Of a stretch of DNA of 64,000 nt, positions 52,452-60,877 are shown piece by piece. The position numbers were made by a program, and so were the translations under genes. Source of the stretch: DAOUJH01 sp965116555 (lineage in GTDB: Bacteria > Chloroflexota > Dehalococcoidia > Lucifugimonadales > QGNO01); contig OZ220698.1 in assembly GCA_965116555.1 (NCBI GenBank), forward strand, positions 372,001-436,000, written 5' to 3'. The notes beneath the pieces were generated by a model. That model saw nothing but the letters and a program-made list of their open reading frames with translations, was not told where the DNA came from and did no database searches. Every line of letters starts with the position of its first letter. The first letter of the stretch is position 1.

Positions 52452-53486
52452 GTGGATATAGGAATTGGCATAGACGGTTCTCTGGGTCTGACCCTCCTAG
52501 ACCAGGATCAGGTATCCGCAAAAGCGGCGCGTTTGGGCTATTCCAGCATATGGACGCCGGAGGGGCCCGGACTGGATTCCTTTCACCTCTGCCAGCTGCG
52601 ATGGGCGGCTACCGCCGCTGTTGTCGACGGCGGACTGACCACAGGCATTTCCGTATCGCCGGTGGCTCTGCGCGGGCCGGTGGCCTTGGCCATGAGTGCG
52701 GGAACGCTGAGCCGGATTACGGGAGGAAAGTTCCTGCTTGGAATAGGCGTGGGAGGGTTGTACCAGGAGGAGACCCGTAACGCTTTTGGCGTCCCGGAGG
52801 TCCCGCCGGTGCGGCTGATGAGGGAGTACCTTACAACCCTCAAAGGACTGCTGGCTGGTGAGGTGGTCACCTACGAAGGTACGGCTGTGAACCTGAGAGG
52901 TGTTCAGCTTGCCTTCGATTCCCCGCCGCGCACGCCCATATACCTTGGCGCTCTCGGGCCCCAGATGTTGCGGCTGGCCGGACAGCTCGCCGATGGCGCC
53001 GCATTAAACTGGTGTACGCCTGAGCAGATTGATTGGAGCAAAGAAAGGGTTGCGGAGGGCGAAGTGAAGGCGGGCCGCGAACCGGGTTCCGTCAAGATTG
53101 TCGAGTATATAAGGATGTGCGTAGACGAAGACGAAGACCTGGCCAGGCGCGCCTTTGTGGCCGCTATGCTTGGTTACGCGCTGGGACAGCCCGGAACTCA
53201 AAGGCCGCGCGGTTTGGGATATCGGGCGCATTTCGATAGAATGGGATTCGCCGATCTGCTCTCTGACCTGGATGAGATGAGGAACAAGGGAGAACCCGAG
53301 GACAGGATAGTAGATGCCGTACCGCCGGAGATGGCGTTGCGTGTAGGCTACTTTGGCAAGCCGTCCGGCGCAGCCGAGGCCTTCCGCAAGCTGTCGCAAG
53401 GACTGGATACGGCAGTGGCGCGGGTCGTCGTGACCCGCCCCGGAGTGGAGTCGGTATCGGCAACTATGGAGGCATGTAGGCCGTAA
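52452..53486 (+). CDS. LLM-class (F420/FMN-dependent) oxidoreductase
   Basis: 344 residues with a luciferase-like TIM barrel: GITGGKFLLGIGVG-type segment (RITGGKFLLGIGVG) and RTPIYLGALGPQMLRLAGQLADGAALN, typical of F420-dependent N5,N10-methylenetetrahydromethanopterin-reductase-like proteins. Uses F420 or FMN to oxidise or reduce an organic substrate. GTG 52452 follows AAGGAG at 4-5 bases; the upstream in-frame TTG is weaker. Last or near-last of the glcDEF-sulfotransferase run. Confidence 0.87.
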   Translation: MDIGIGIDGSLGLTLLDQDQVSAKAARLGYSSIWTPEGPGLDSFHLCQLRWAATAAVVDGGLTTGISVSPVALRGPVALAMSAGTLSRITGGKFLLGIGVGGLYQEETRNAFGVPEVPPVRLMREYLTTLKGLLAGEVVTYEGTAVNLRGVQLAFDSPPRTPIYLGALGPQMLRLAGQLADGAALNWCTPEQIDWSKERVAEGEVKAGREPGSVKIVEYIRMCVDEDEDLARRAFVAAMLGYALGQPGTQRPRGLGYRAHFDRMGFADLLSDLDEMRNKGEPEDRIVDAVPPEMALRVGYFGKPSGAAEAFRKLSQGLDTAVARVVVTRPGVESVSATMEACRP

Positions 53487-53528
53487 GTTGAAGACACAAC
53501 TACGGTGTAAGTACTAAAGGAGGAATAC

Positions 53529-54314
53529 ATGGCAGACCTTTCAATGTTTGATCTGACGGATAGAGTGGCTATAGTGACCGGCGGCGGTCACGGGATCTCC
53601 AAAGCGGTCGCTTTGGGCTTCGCACAGGCCGGAGCCCACGTGGCAGTAGTGGACAAGGTCCCGGAGAGGGCCGAGGCCACCAGCGCCGCTATTGAAGACC
53701 TTGGCCGTGAATCGCTGTTCGATACCGCTCACATAGGCTATGAAGATAAGGCCAGCGGTTTTGTGGACAGGGTACTGGACAAGTTTGGCCGCGTAGACAT
53801 TCTGTTCAACGGAGCAGGCGGGATGCGCACCGCCGATGGGCTGTACTACGAAAAGCCTTTGGAGGAGCTTACCGAGGACGTACTGGACGAGGTGATCAGG
53901 AATAACGTGAAGTCGTGCTTCTTCATGTGCAAGACCGTGGGGTCTGTCATGCTGGAGCAGGGCAAAGGCAGCATCATCAACGTCAGCTCGGTCAGCGGAT
54001 ACGAGCCTTCACCCCGCCGCACGCCGTACGGCATCAGCAAGGCGGGCATCACCAACTTCACCAAGAGCCTTGCTGCCGAGTGGGGGCCAAGAGGCGTCCG
54101 CGTCAACGAGATATGGCCGCTGGCAGTGACCAGGCCTCAGGAAGACAGGTACCAGGACCAGGAGAACGTGAAGCGCCTTACGCAGCGCATCGCAATCGGA
54201 CGTCTAGGTGTGCCGGAGGATCACGTTGGCGCTGCCATATTCCTCGCTTCCGATGCCAGCGAGTGGGTCTGCGGAGCCACCTTCAGGGTAGACGGAGGCC
54301 GCACAGGCGGCTAG
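53529..54314 (+). CDS. Short-chain dehydrogenase/reductase
   Basis: 261 residues. Cofactor motif GGGHGISKAVALG, then NGAGG, the catalytic Ser and YxxxK in NVSSVSGYEPSPRRTPYGISKAG, and the usual FRVDGGRTGG end. NAD(P)-dependent oxidation or reduction of an alcohol or ketone. AAAGGAGG precedes the ATG. The 3' end and the hairpin after it are partly copied at 55345-55428. Confidence 0.92.
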   Translation: MADLSMFDLTDRVAIVTGGGHGISKAVALGFAQAGAHVAVVDKVPERAEATSAAIEDLGRESLFDTAHIGYEDKASGFVDRVLDKFGRVDILFNGAGGMRTADGLYYEKPLEELTEDVLDEVIRNNVKSCFFMCKTVGSVMLEQGKGSIINVSSVSGYEPSPRRTPYGISKAGITNFTKSLAAEWGPRGVRVNEIWPLAVTRPQEDRYQDQENVKRLTQRIAIGRLGVPEDHVGAAIFLASDASEWVCGATFRVDGGRTGG

Positions 54315-54315
54315 A

Positions 54316-54386
54316 CTCCACCTCCATCGTTCCCGTGCAGGCTTGTCCTCGTGCCCCGACACGGGGACGGGAGCCTAGGGGTGGAG
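54316..54386. repeat. REP-like hairpin, copy 1
   Basis: CTCCACC and GGTGGAG close an imperfect hairpin that contains CATCGTTCCCGT and ACGGGAGCC and an inner GTCCTCGTG/CACGGGGAC stem. It starts one base after the SDR stop. Copy 2 shares both this sequence and the upstream SDR end. Confidence 0.65.
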
Positions 54387-54588
54387 TAGGGGACTCCCTG
54401 CACATGGCCGTTCGTTGTGCCGCGTCCGCTCGCCCCACTATGCTTGACAATGGCAAGCTCCCAAGCCTATCGTGGGTTGTGCTTTACGTTGGGGATACGT
54501 AAATGGTAGCAACTAATCCGTCCTGCAGGGAACAAGGATTTCACGTATCGGCAACAGGCTCAAGAGGAGTTTGCCGAAGGAGACTTGC

Positions 54589-55242
54589 GTGAAAGTCGTA
54601 TTCGTGCTTGTTCTGGCGTTGCCACTGGTCATGCTTGGCTGTTCAGTACCGGAAGCGGAGGTTGTAGTACAGGATAATGCTTTCCAGGTGAACGGCTCTC
54701 CCCGGTTAGTAGTAGAGACTGAGAACGGCGACATTACGGTGCGCTACTCGGACGGCGCGGGAGAGGTTCGAGTAACAGCAACCATAAAAGACCCGGAAAA
54801 GGTGGAATACCAGACCAGCCAGATTGGCGATACGGTGTCTGTGTTAGCCAGCGCTTCCAACACCGATGCCGGAGCCGATATAGAAGTGGAGATCCCGAAA
54901 AAAGCCCAGCTAGAGTTGGAGTCTGAAAATGGCAGAATAACCCTGGGCGATATAGATGGCAGCGTGAGCGCTACGACTTCCAATGGCGACATCACAGTCG
55001 CCGGACGTCTGGAGCCGGAGTCTCAAGCCAGGCTGAGGACTTCCAGCGGCGATGTGGAGGTAACTCTGGTGAATACTCCGGGAGTATGGCTGGACGCCGA
55101 AACCAGCACCGGCGAAATCAACAGCGTAGTGCCAATCACAATCACCGGCCGCTCCCACAATGATCGTTTGACCGGCAGCATCGGCGACGGAAGCAGCTCA
55201 CTAACAATCCGAACCTCTGACGGCGACATCACCATCAAATAA
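54589..55242 (+). CDS. DUF4097-like lipoprotein
   Basis: 217 residues. Signal and lipobox-like LVMLGC near residue 15 are followed by a beta-helix-like repeat domain: NGDITVRYSDG, NGRITLGDIDG, SNGDITVAG, SSGDVEVTL, STGEINSVVP, SDGDITIK. This is the GDIxV pattern of the putative-adhesin family DUF4097. Anchored outside the membrane; ligand unknown. GTG start at 54589 has AAGGAG 6 bases upstream; an earlier TTG lacks a site. Flanked by REP-like copies 1 and 2. Confidence 0.8.
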   Translation: MKVVFVLVLALPLVMLGCSVPEAEVVVQDNAFQVNGSPRLVVETENGDITVRYSDGAGEVRVTATIKDPEKVEYQTSQIGDTVSVLASASNTDAGADIEVEIPKKAQLELESENGRITLGDIDGSVSATTSNGDITVAGRLEPESQARLRTSSGDVEVTLVNTPGVWLDAETSTGEINSVVPITITGRSHNDRLTGSIGDGSSSLTIRTSDGDITIK

Positions 55243-55344
55243 CAAATCGCCCGCTCTCGGGTGCGTCATTGCCTTGCTGGTTATAGCTTGCAAACACTGC
55301 CTGGCCGCAACCGAATTAGCGGAGTAGGCATGCGGCTCGCTCAC

Positions 55345-55428
55345 AACTACAGGGTAGACGGAGACCGCCCTACGGGGGCTAGACCCCACCTCCGTCGTTC
55401 CCGTGCAGACGGGAACCTAGGGGTGGGG
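55345..55428. repeat. REP-like hairpin copy 2 with remnant of SDR 3' end
   Basis: The hairpin (55384-55428) has CCCCACC/GGTGGGG and a perfect GTTCCCGT-gcag-ACGGGAAC core. Upstream, CAGGGTAGACGGAGACCGC...GGCTAGA matches the end of the SDR gene at 54284-54315 (there CAGGGTAGACGGAGGCCGC...GGCTAGA) and would encode YRVDGDR, like FRVDGGR. A segment including an SDR end was thus copied; no complete second SDR gene is present. Confidence 0.7.
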
Positions 55429-55491
55429 TGGCTAAAGGCTCTTGGTGTTTGATCGATAAGTCGGAAGATGCGAGCAGGTGTGAACTAGGCT

Positions 55492-56670
55492 CTAACCCGA
55501 CAGCGCCCGCTCCGCGGCGGCAACGCCTTCGCCCCGCGCCACCTCGTACCCTTCCTTGCTTAGCAGCTGCTCAAGGGCGGACAGTACGGTCAGCACGCTT
55601 GACGGCTTTGAGTTCTCGCCCATCAGGCCGATGCGCCAGATTCTGCCCGCAACCGGGCCAAGCCCGCCGCCTATCTCTATGTTGTAGTCGAAGAGCAGCG
55701 ACCGGCGCAGTTTGGCCTCGTCGATCCCCTCCGGGACCCACACCGTGGTCAGCGTGGGCAGCCGGCTGTCCTCATCGGCGAACAGCTTCATCCCAAGCGC
55801 CTGCAGACCGGCGCGCAGCGCCGCGGCATTGCGCTCGTGTCTTGCAAAGCGAGCCTCCAGACCCTCCTCCAGCACCACGCGCAGACCTTCCCGCAGCCCG
55901 TAGATCATGGAGATGGGGGCGGTGTGGTGATAGGCGCGGTCCGACCAGTACGACTTGAGCAACGACATGTCCAGGTACCAGCTTTGCACCGGTGTCTTGC
56001 GATTGGCCAGAACCTCTTCGGCGCGCTTTCCCAGCGTGAGAGGGGCAAGGCCCGGCGGACAGCCCAGGCACTTCTGGGTGCCGCTGTACGACACGTCTCC
56101 GTCCCACCTGTCCAGAGCCACTTCCAAGCCGCCCAATGATGTCACGGTATCGATGATAACCAGGGCGTCGTGCTCATGCGCGACCCTGGTTATCTCCTCG
56201 GCGGGACTCCGCACCCCCGTGGAGGTTTCGGCATGCACCATGGCCACTGCCTTTACCGAGGCATGGTTCTTCAGCTCAGCGCTGATTGCGTCGGGGTCCA
56301 GCGGGTGGCCCCACTCGGCCTCGACGCGGGCCACGGTGGCGCCTGCCCGCTCCGCTATCTCGGCAAGCCGTCCGCCGAAGTATCCGTTGATGCCCACGAC
56401 CACCGTGTCGCCCGGCTCCACGACATTGACCACGGCGGCCTCCATGCCCGCGGAGCCCGTGCCGGAAACGGGCAGGGTTATCCCGTTGTCGGTTTGGAAG
56501 ACCACGCGGAGCATGTCCCGCACGTCGTCCATGGCTCTTAGGAAGTCGGGGTCAAGGTGGCCGAGCAGCGGCGCGGCCATAGCCTGAAGCACACGAGGGT
56601 TTACGTTGCTGGGCCCTGGCCCAAGTAGGAGCCTGGCCGGGGGATTGAACTCTTCAAGATACTGTGGCAT
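55492..56670 (-). CDS. Class V aminotransferase (serine/alanine-glyoxylate type)
   Basis: 392 residues. PLP Schiff-base lysine in SGTQKCLGCPPG, pyrimidine-contacting DTVTSLGG, and early LLLGPGPSNVNPRVL match AGXT-like enzymes. It would transfer amino groups between glyoxylate or pyruvate and serine or alanine, fitting a glycolate/glyoxylate pathway with glcDEF at 47-51 kb. AAAGGAT precedes the ATG. Confidence 0.9.
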   Translation of the reverse strand: MPQYLEEFNPPARLLLGPGPSNVNPRVLQAMAAPLLGHLDPDFLRAMDDVRDMLRVVFQTDNGITLPVSGTGSAGMEAAVVNVVEPGDTVVVGINGYFGGRLAEIAERAGATVARVEAEWGHPLDPDAISAELKNHASVKAVAMVHAETSTGVRSPAEEITRVAHEHDALVIIDTVTSLGGLEVALDRWDGDVSYSGTQKCLGCPPGLAPLTLGKRAEEVLANRKTPVQSWYLDMSLLKSYWSDRAYHHTAPISMIYGLREGLRVVLEEGLEARFARHERNAAALRAGLQALGMKLFADEDSRLPTLTTVWVPEGIDEAKLRRSLLFDYNIEIGGGLGPVAGRIWRIGLMGENSKPSSVLTVLSALEQLLSKEGYEVARGEGVAAAERALSG

Positions 56671-56773
56671 TCATATCCTTTCGGTGGTAGGTAGTTTCAC
56701 AAGCAATTCCAAGGCTGAAAATGAACAGCCGACCCATTATAACACTAGGCACAAATAACGCGGTTTCTGCCCC

Positions 56774-57529
56774 CTATGACACCACGTGGTCAGGCTCCAA
56801 CCGGCTGGCAAGCTCTACCGTGTCCGTGGAAAGTGGGGCTTCTTCAAGGTCGTATCTGGCGGAGAAGGCGTCGATTATGGCCTGCTGCACGTCGTCGTAG
56901 GTTACGGCGCCGACCTCATCTGCAATGCTGCCCGCCGTCTCCGGGTCCCAATCGAACCCCAGGTGTCCGTACACGGGCAGCAGCACGTCCCTGACCCGGC
57001 TGGCCCCGTTCACTACCACCACTCCTCCCACGTGGGCTGCGCTGGGAACAAGCCGCTGGCCCACTCCCATCAGCTTCTTCACACCGCGAGCGTTGACGCT
57101 GTAAGCGCCGGGGCAGTATTCGCCGGGTATTTCGCCTACTCGCGCCTCTACCCCTAGCCTTCGAAACGCGTCCTCCATGATCCCGGCCGCCTCTTCAAAG
57201 CGAGCCTTGACCCCTTCTCTGGGCTGCGGGTCCGGTATTGCCCAGGCAAAGGCTAGGGTGTCTTCGTGGAACACGGCGGCTTTGCCGCCAACCAGCCGCT
57301 GCACCGCCTCGAATCCGTTCTCTCTGGCCGATTCAACGGCGGCCCCGTAGCCGGGCGACCTGCTGTCTTGCCGGCCGAAGGCAACGATTGCCGAAGGTCT
57401 GTGCAGCCGCAGCGTCTCAGGCTCTTTTCCGTCGGCAACGTTCAGCAGTAAAGCCCGCGATACGGCGGTATCTAAGGCAGGCCGCTGGAGGAAGGCCTCC
57501 GTAGTCAGCCTGATGGCGCGCTTATGCAT
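56774..57529 (-). CDS. Lipoate-protein ligase A/octanoyltransferase family protein
   Basis: 251 residues of the BPL_LplA_LipB fold. RLVGGKAAVFHEDTLAFAW replaces the usual RxxGGGAVxHDxxNL, and GEYCPGAYSV...KKLMGVGQRLV contains the cofactor-lysine region. The cysteine in EYCPG is placed like the acyl-cysteine of LipM, so octanoyl transfer is possible, but ligase activity cannot be excluded. No ribosome site was found. Confidence 0.8.
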   Translation of the reverse strand: MHKRAIRLTTEAFLQRPALDTAVSRALLLNVADGKEPETLRLHRPSAIVAFGRQDSRSPGYGAAVESARENGFEAVQRLVGGKAAVFHEDTLAFAWAIPDPQPREGVKARFEEAAGIMEDAFRRLGVEARVGEIPGEYCPGAYSVNARGVKKLMGVGQRLVPSAAHVGGVVVVNGASRVRDVLLPVYGHLGFDWDPETAGSIADEVGAVTYDDVQQAIIDAFSARYDLEEAPLSTDTVELASRLEPDHVVS

Positions 57530-57540
57530 GGGCTGCGGTA

Positions 57541-57612
57541 CACCGTCATGCCCGTGGCGACGGGCATCCAGGGGCGGTGGAGGAGTGGACTCCCGACTTC
57601 TCGGGAGTGACG
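57541..57612. repeat. REP-like double hairpin, copy 3
   Basis: Two perfect hairpins sit back to back: ATGCCCGT-ggcg-ACGGGCAT (57548-57567) inside CACCG/CGGTG, and ACTCCCGA-cttc-TCGGGAGT (57589-57608). The GTCATGCCCG...CCAGG...GTGGACTCCCG...GAGTGACG layout resembles a bacterial REP doublet (BIME). Between divergent and convergent gene ends. Confidence 0.7.
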
Positions 57613-57630
57613 TTAGACTCCAAGACGATC

Positions 57631-58968
57631 CTAGTACCAGTCCCTGTAGAACGTCTCGTACGGAACGAAAGCGGGCCGCTGTGCATGGGGAACGGGAAGC
57701 TGGACAGGCCCCGCTTCTCTGGATGGCAGATAAACCGTACCCGTGCCGATGACCTGGGCCTCCCCGACTTGGTTGAGTCCCTGGTACTTGATGCCCACGG
57801 CGTGATACTCCGTCTTCCCCGGAACTGCGCCCTGTCCGGATTCGCCTTCCTGTACGTCTTTGAACTTCTTCACAATTTCGCCCGTGTATGTGGTCACGTC
57901 TCCATAGTAGACCGGCTTGCGCAGAGCAATCACCAGTCGGCGGATGAAGCCGTCGTCGCCCATCCAGTTGCTGAACAGCTGCTCACACATCTGGGTGCGC
58001 TGCACGCCGAAATCGAACGGGCCAGGCTGTCCGCGGTACACGGCGGTGAGGGCGTCTTCGTGCTCGTTGCCCGGGCCGCGCCAGCGCGTGATGGGATGCA
58101 CGTGGCCTACCTCGTTTTTCCGCGCCCGCTTGTACATAGGCTCGAAGGAAAGCTCGTCGCCCCCGGCAAGCGGCCCCGATACCGTTGCGTAGCTCAGCGA
58201 GTGATAGCAGACCTGGTCCTGCAGCGTCCACGGCGACAGGGTCACCGGGCCGACGGTATCGCCTTCTTCCACGTCCTCCCAGTAACGCGTCTCCGCGCCG
58301 CGCCTTGGCTCGTTCTTGATCTCGGTGAGCACATCTTCTATCTGCTCGTTGCTGTACTGGGACGTCTTCCGTTCGTACAGCATCTGTTCGCCCAGCCGTT
58401 CCACCGGCATTGAGCGGCTGCTGCCCATGCTGGACATCGGCACGTAGATCTGCGTGCCGTAGCACTTGCCCAGGAGGTCGCCGTGGAAGTCCCAGTAGTG
58501 GTTATCTGAGATGAAGAAGACCAGGTTGCCCCTGGAACCGGGCTTCTCGAAAATCTCCTTGGTAACCTTGGAAGATCGAAACTTTGTCCCTTCCCGGACG
58601 GCGTCGAAGAACTCCCACGCCGCGCCGGAAATGAAGTTGGCAAGCGGGTAGCCGCCGGGACGCACCGCGCCGTGCACCGAGGGGTAGCGCACCAGGGCCA
58701 TCGCCGGCCCCGGCGCTATCTGGCAGCCGTAGCGGGTCGTCTTGCCGTACTCCGGATCGGTGAAGATGGGGTTGTTGTCTCCAATCGACAAGGCGTACCT
58801 GGTGATGAAGTCGGAGGTGAACCTCTGCGAGTACTCGTAGGGAGGCCCGTCTTGACCATACGGCGCCGGCATCCAAGGGGGCAGGTTCTCATCGGACTCT
58901 TGATCTATCTGCTCTTTTGACCTGGAAAGAAACTCTGCAACTGCTTCTTCAAAAGTCTGTGTTGTCAT
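57631..58968 (-). CDS. MaoC-like double-hotdog protein, paralog 4
   Basis: 445 residues, closely related to the paralogs at 34-37 kb: SIGDNNPIFTDPEYG and IAPGPAM in the first hotdog, MPVERLGEQMLYERK between, YWEDVEEGDTVGPVTL opening the second, SNWMGDDGFIRRL, PVYYGDVTTYTGE and the YETFYRDWY end. The catalytic histidine of classic hydratases is again replaced (Phe). AAGGAG precedes the ATG. It lies 20 kb away from the others, next to the REP-like doublet. Confidence 0.83.
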   Translation of the reverse strand: MTTQTFEEAVAEFLSRSKEQIDQESDENLPPWMPAPYGQDGPPYEYSQRFTSDFITRYALSIGDNNPIFTDPEYGKTTRYGCQIAPGPAMALVRYPSVHGAVRPGGYPLANFISGAAWEFFDAVREGTKFRSSKVTKEIFEKPGSRGNLVFFISDNHYWDFHGDLLGKCYGTQIYVPMSSMGSSRSMPVERLGEQMLYERKTSQYSNEQIEDVLTEIKNEPRRGAETRYWEDVEEGDTVGPVTLSPWTLQDQVCYHSLSYATVSGPLAGGDELSFEPMYKRARKNEVGHVHPITRWRGPGNEHEDALTAVYRGQPGPFDFGVQRTQMCEQLFSNWMGDDGFIRRLVIALRKPVYYGDVTTYTGEIVKKFKDVQEGESGQGAVPGKTEYHAVGIKYQGLNQVGEAQVIGTGTVYLPSREAGPVQLPVPHAQRPAFVPYETFYRDWY

Positions 58969-59224
58969 TGCTCCGCTCCTTAGCGCCTTGCGTTAGGCTG
59001 GTTATTGTCTCCGCCTGGACTCAGCGGGGTAGGGGATAGCTTGAACCGATTGCTCAATCCGGCCTGACCCTGCGATTCTATCATCTGGTCTGGCTTGGTC
59101 AACCACAAACGCCCTAAACCGCCATTCCCGCCTCCGAGTGGGCAACCAGGCGGATTGGAATATCACAAGAGTGTTCAAAATGGTAGAATGGGGAGTGTGG
59201 AGGCACGCCTTGGAAGGAGGACGC

Positions 59225-59524
59225 ATGCGAGACGCAGAGGTTCCGGCGCCCGATTCAGCCGCGCCGACCCGCCCAAGAGAAGAGATCGCCCGCTTGGGAG
59301 ACGAGATATACGAGCGGGACATCCGGCGGCAGGTGGAGGCCGACCACTACGGAGAGATCGTCGCCATCGACGTGGGCAGCGGGGACTTTGCCATCGCCGA
59401 GAACGTCACTACCGCGTGGGAGCGCCTAGTATCCCGGCATCCGGATGGCGGATTCTGGTTCGTGCGGGTCGGCTACCCGGCGGTCTACCACCTGGGAGGC
59501 CGTCCTCTACGGAGAGCTTTGTGA
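59225..59524 (+). CDS. Small protein paired with a clan AA aspartic protease
   Basis: 99 residues, soluble, with ERDIRRQVEADHYGEIVAIDV and GSGDFAIAENVTTAWERLVSRHPD. Homologous small proteins commonly precede DTGF-type protease genes in cyanobacteria and Chloroflexota, sometimes thought of as antitoxin- or adaptor-like; the function is unknown. GGAGG lies before the ATG. The next gene's GTG overlaps its stop by four bases. Confidence 0.7.
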   Translation: MRDAEVPAPDSAAPTRPREEIARLGDEIYERDIRRQVEADHYGEIVAIDVGSGDFAIAENVTTAWERLVSRHPDGGFWFVRVGYPAVYHLGGRPLRRAL

Positions 59525-59892
59525 TAGAGGGGGAAGTGAACCCTCACTACGAAGCTGTGGTGCATCTCTCGTTGCTAGACTCCTATGGCCAAACCAGAGA
59601 TATAGAGGCTGTGATTGACACCGGTTTCAATGGCTTCCTTACCCTGCCGCCGGCACTGGTTGCAGAGTTGGGGCTAATACGGCTGGGGCAGAAAAGCCTG
59701 GTTCTCGCGAACGGCAGCCGGGATATATTCGACACTTACGGGGTGACTGTGCTTTGGGATCGGCAGCCGAGATTCGTCGATGCAGATGAAGCGGACGCCA
59801 CCCCTCTTATTGGAATGGCCCTGCTCGACAGACATAGCCTGTACGTAGAAGTAGAGGACGGCGGCCGCGTCGTCATCCAGGCCAAAGAGTAG
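59521..59892 (+). CDS. Clan AA (retropepsin-like) aspartic protease
   Basis: 123 residues. The catalytic motif VIDTGFNGFLTLP (D-T-G-F) defines the AF_0612-type clan AA family; a GMALLDRHSLYVE flap/second part follows. Such small proteins dimerise like retropepsins. Starts at GTG 59521, which overlaps the previous stop by 4 bases (GTGA), with GGAG 6 bases upstream. The coupling suggests the first product is the substrate or regulator of the protease. Confidence 0.82.
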   Translation: MIEGEVNPHYEAVVHLSLLDSYGQTRDIEAVIDTGFNGFLTLPPALVAELGLIRLGQKSLVLANGSRDIFDTYGVTVLWDRQPRFVDADEADATPLIGMALLDRHSLYVEVEDGGRVVIQAKE

Positions 59893-60055
59893 TCAGCATC
59901 CCTGACATCTCCCCCTTCCCCATACCCCTCCGCGCCCGCTACCCTTAACCCATGGACTCCCGGAAAAGCGCCCAACAACCCTTACACCGTCGGCGTGGCA
60001 TCCCCCTTGGCAGCCAAAACGCCCGCCTCCATACCCTCAAATTTGCCCCAAGAAC

Positions 60056-60077
60056 TTGTCCTGAGCCTGTCGAAGGA
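60056..60077. repeat. Dispersed repeat with GAGCCTGTCGAA core
   Basis: TTGTCCTGAGCCTGTCGAAG followed by GA shares GAGCCTGTCGAA with the hairpin at 45950-45990. Similar short sequences are dispersed in many bacterial genomes; here no flanking inverted repeat is seen. Confidence 0.5.
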
Positions 60078-60218
60078 TCCGATTCGTTTCTCACCTCCGC
60101 CAAAATTTCCCTCCAATTTAGCCTTGTACTTAACATAACATTGGAAACGAATACCCCTTCTCAGGCACAAAGCAACCCAACCGTTAACCGCCGTCTAACC
60201 ACTTTCTCATGCCTAACA

Positions 60219-60233
60219 TGTCATTTTATGACA
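60219..60233. promoter_or_regulatory. Palindrome, possible operator
   Basis: TGTCAT and ATGACA are perfect inverted halves around TTT, 53 bases upstream of the -35 of the DUF3090 promoter. Could bind a dimeric regulator; no further support. Confidence 0.3.
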
Positions 60234-60285
60234 CCCCAAAATCGACTTATGTCAAGTTGTCAACCATCATATGGACCACCCTCGC

Positions 60286-60313
60286 TTGCCTGCTTGTACA
60301 GAGTTGCTAGAAT
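60286..60313 (+). promoter_or_regulatory. Promoter of the DUF3090-SCO1664 pair
   Basis: TTGCCT (60286-60291) and TAGAAT (60308-60313) are 16 bases apart, 27 bases before the ATG. Confidence 0.5.
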
Positions 60314-60340
60314 AGCCGGAAACGTCCGAGTACGGAGAAC

Positions 60341-60865
60341 ATGCCCCAAGCACAATACAATCTAGGACACGTAGCCAAACTTAAAGCCAAGTCCATCGGT
60401 GAGCCCGGTTCCAGGTACTTCCATGTGGCGGCCGAAGCCAGAAACGGCCAGACCCTAATGATGTGGATGGAAAAGGAGCAGCTCTTCAACCTTGGCGTGC
60501 AGGTGAAACGGCTGCTTTTCGAATATCAAGATGAAGCGGAACGCAGCTCATCTGAGGACTCCTACGATGAAGCCGTCTTCGGTGTGCCGGACCCGCCCGT
60601 CCTCGAGCTAACCGCCGGACAGATGTCGATTGGATACGACCAGACCTCCGCCATGTTCTTCCTGATGGCGCACCACGTCGATCAAGAAGATTCAATTCCC
60701 TTGGTAAACCTGGAGGCCACCTACAGGGAAATCGACTCTCTGGCGGACCAGGCCTTCGAAGTATGCGCCGCCGGCAGGCCGCGCTGCCAGTTGTGCGGCG
60801 CTCCCCTGGACGCGGATGTGCATCTCTGTCCCAGGCAAAACGGACACGGAGTGATGGCTACTTAG
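60341..60865 (+). CDS. DUF3090 family protein
   Basis: 174 residues. The start (LGHVAKLKAKSIGEPGSRYFHVAAE) and the end with CQLCGAPLDADVHLCPRQNGH fit the DUF3090 family; the latter is a CxxC...C...H zinc-binding-like tail. Function unknown. In Actinomycetota such genes sit next to SCO1664-type kinase-like genes, as here. GGAG precedes the ATG closely. Confidence 0.85.
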   Translation: MPQAQYNLGHVAKLKAKSIGEPGSRYFHVAAEARNGQTLMMWMEKEQLFNLGVQVKRLLFEYQDEAERSSSEDSYDEAVFGVPDPPVLELTAGQMSIGYDQTSAMFFLMAHHVDQEDSIPLVNLEATYREIDSLADQAFEVCAAGRPRCQLCGAPLDADVHLCPRQNGHGVMAT

Positions 60866-60877
60866 CGGAGTTCGCCT

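Larger units (their letters stand above)
59893..60340. other. 448-bp AC-rich intergenic region
   Basis: No gene was found. It is unusually C-rich, and holds the dispersed repeat core at 60056-60077, a TGTCAT-TTT-ATGACA palindrome (60219-60233) and a promoter (TTGCCT 60286-60291, 16 bases, TAGAAT 60308-60313) for the DUF3090 gene. Confidence 0.5.
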
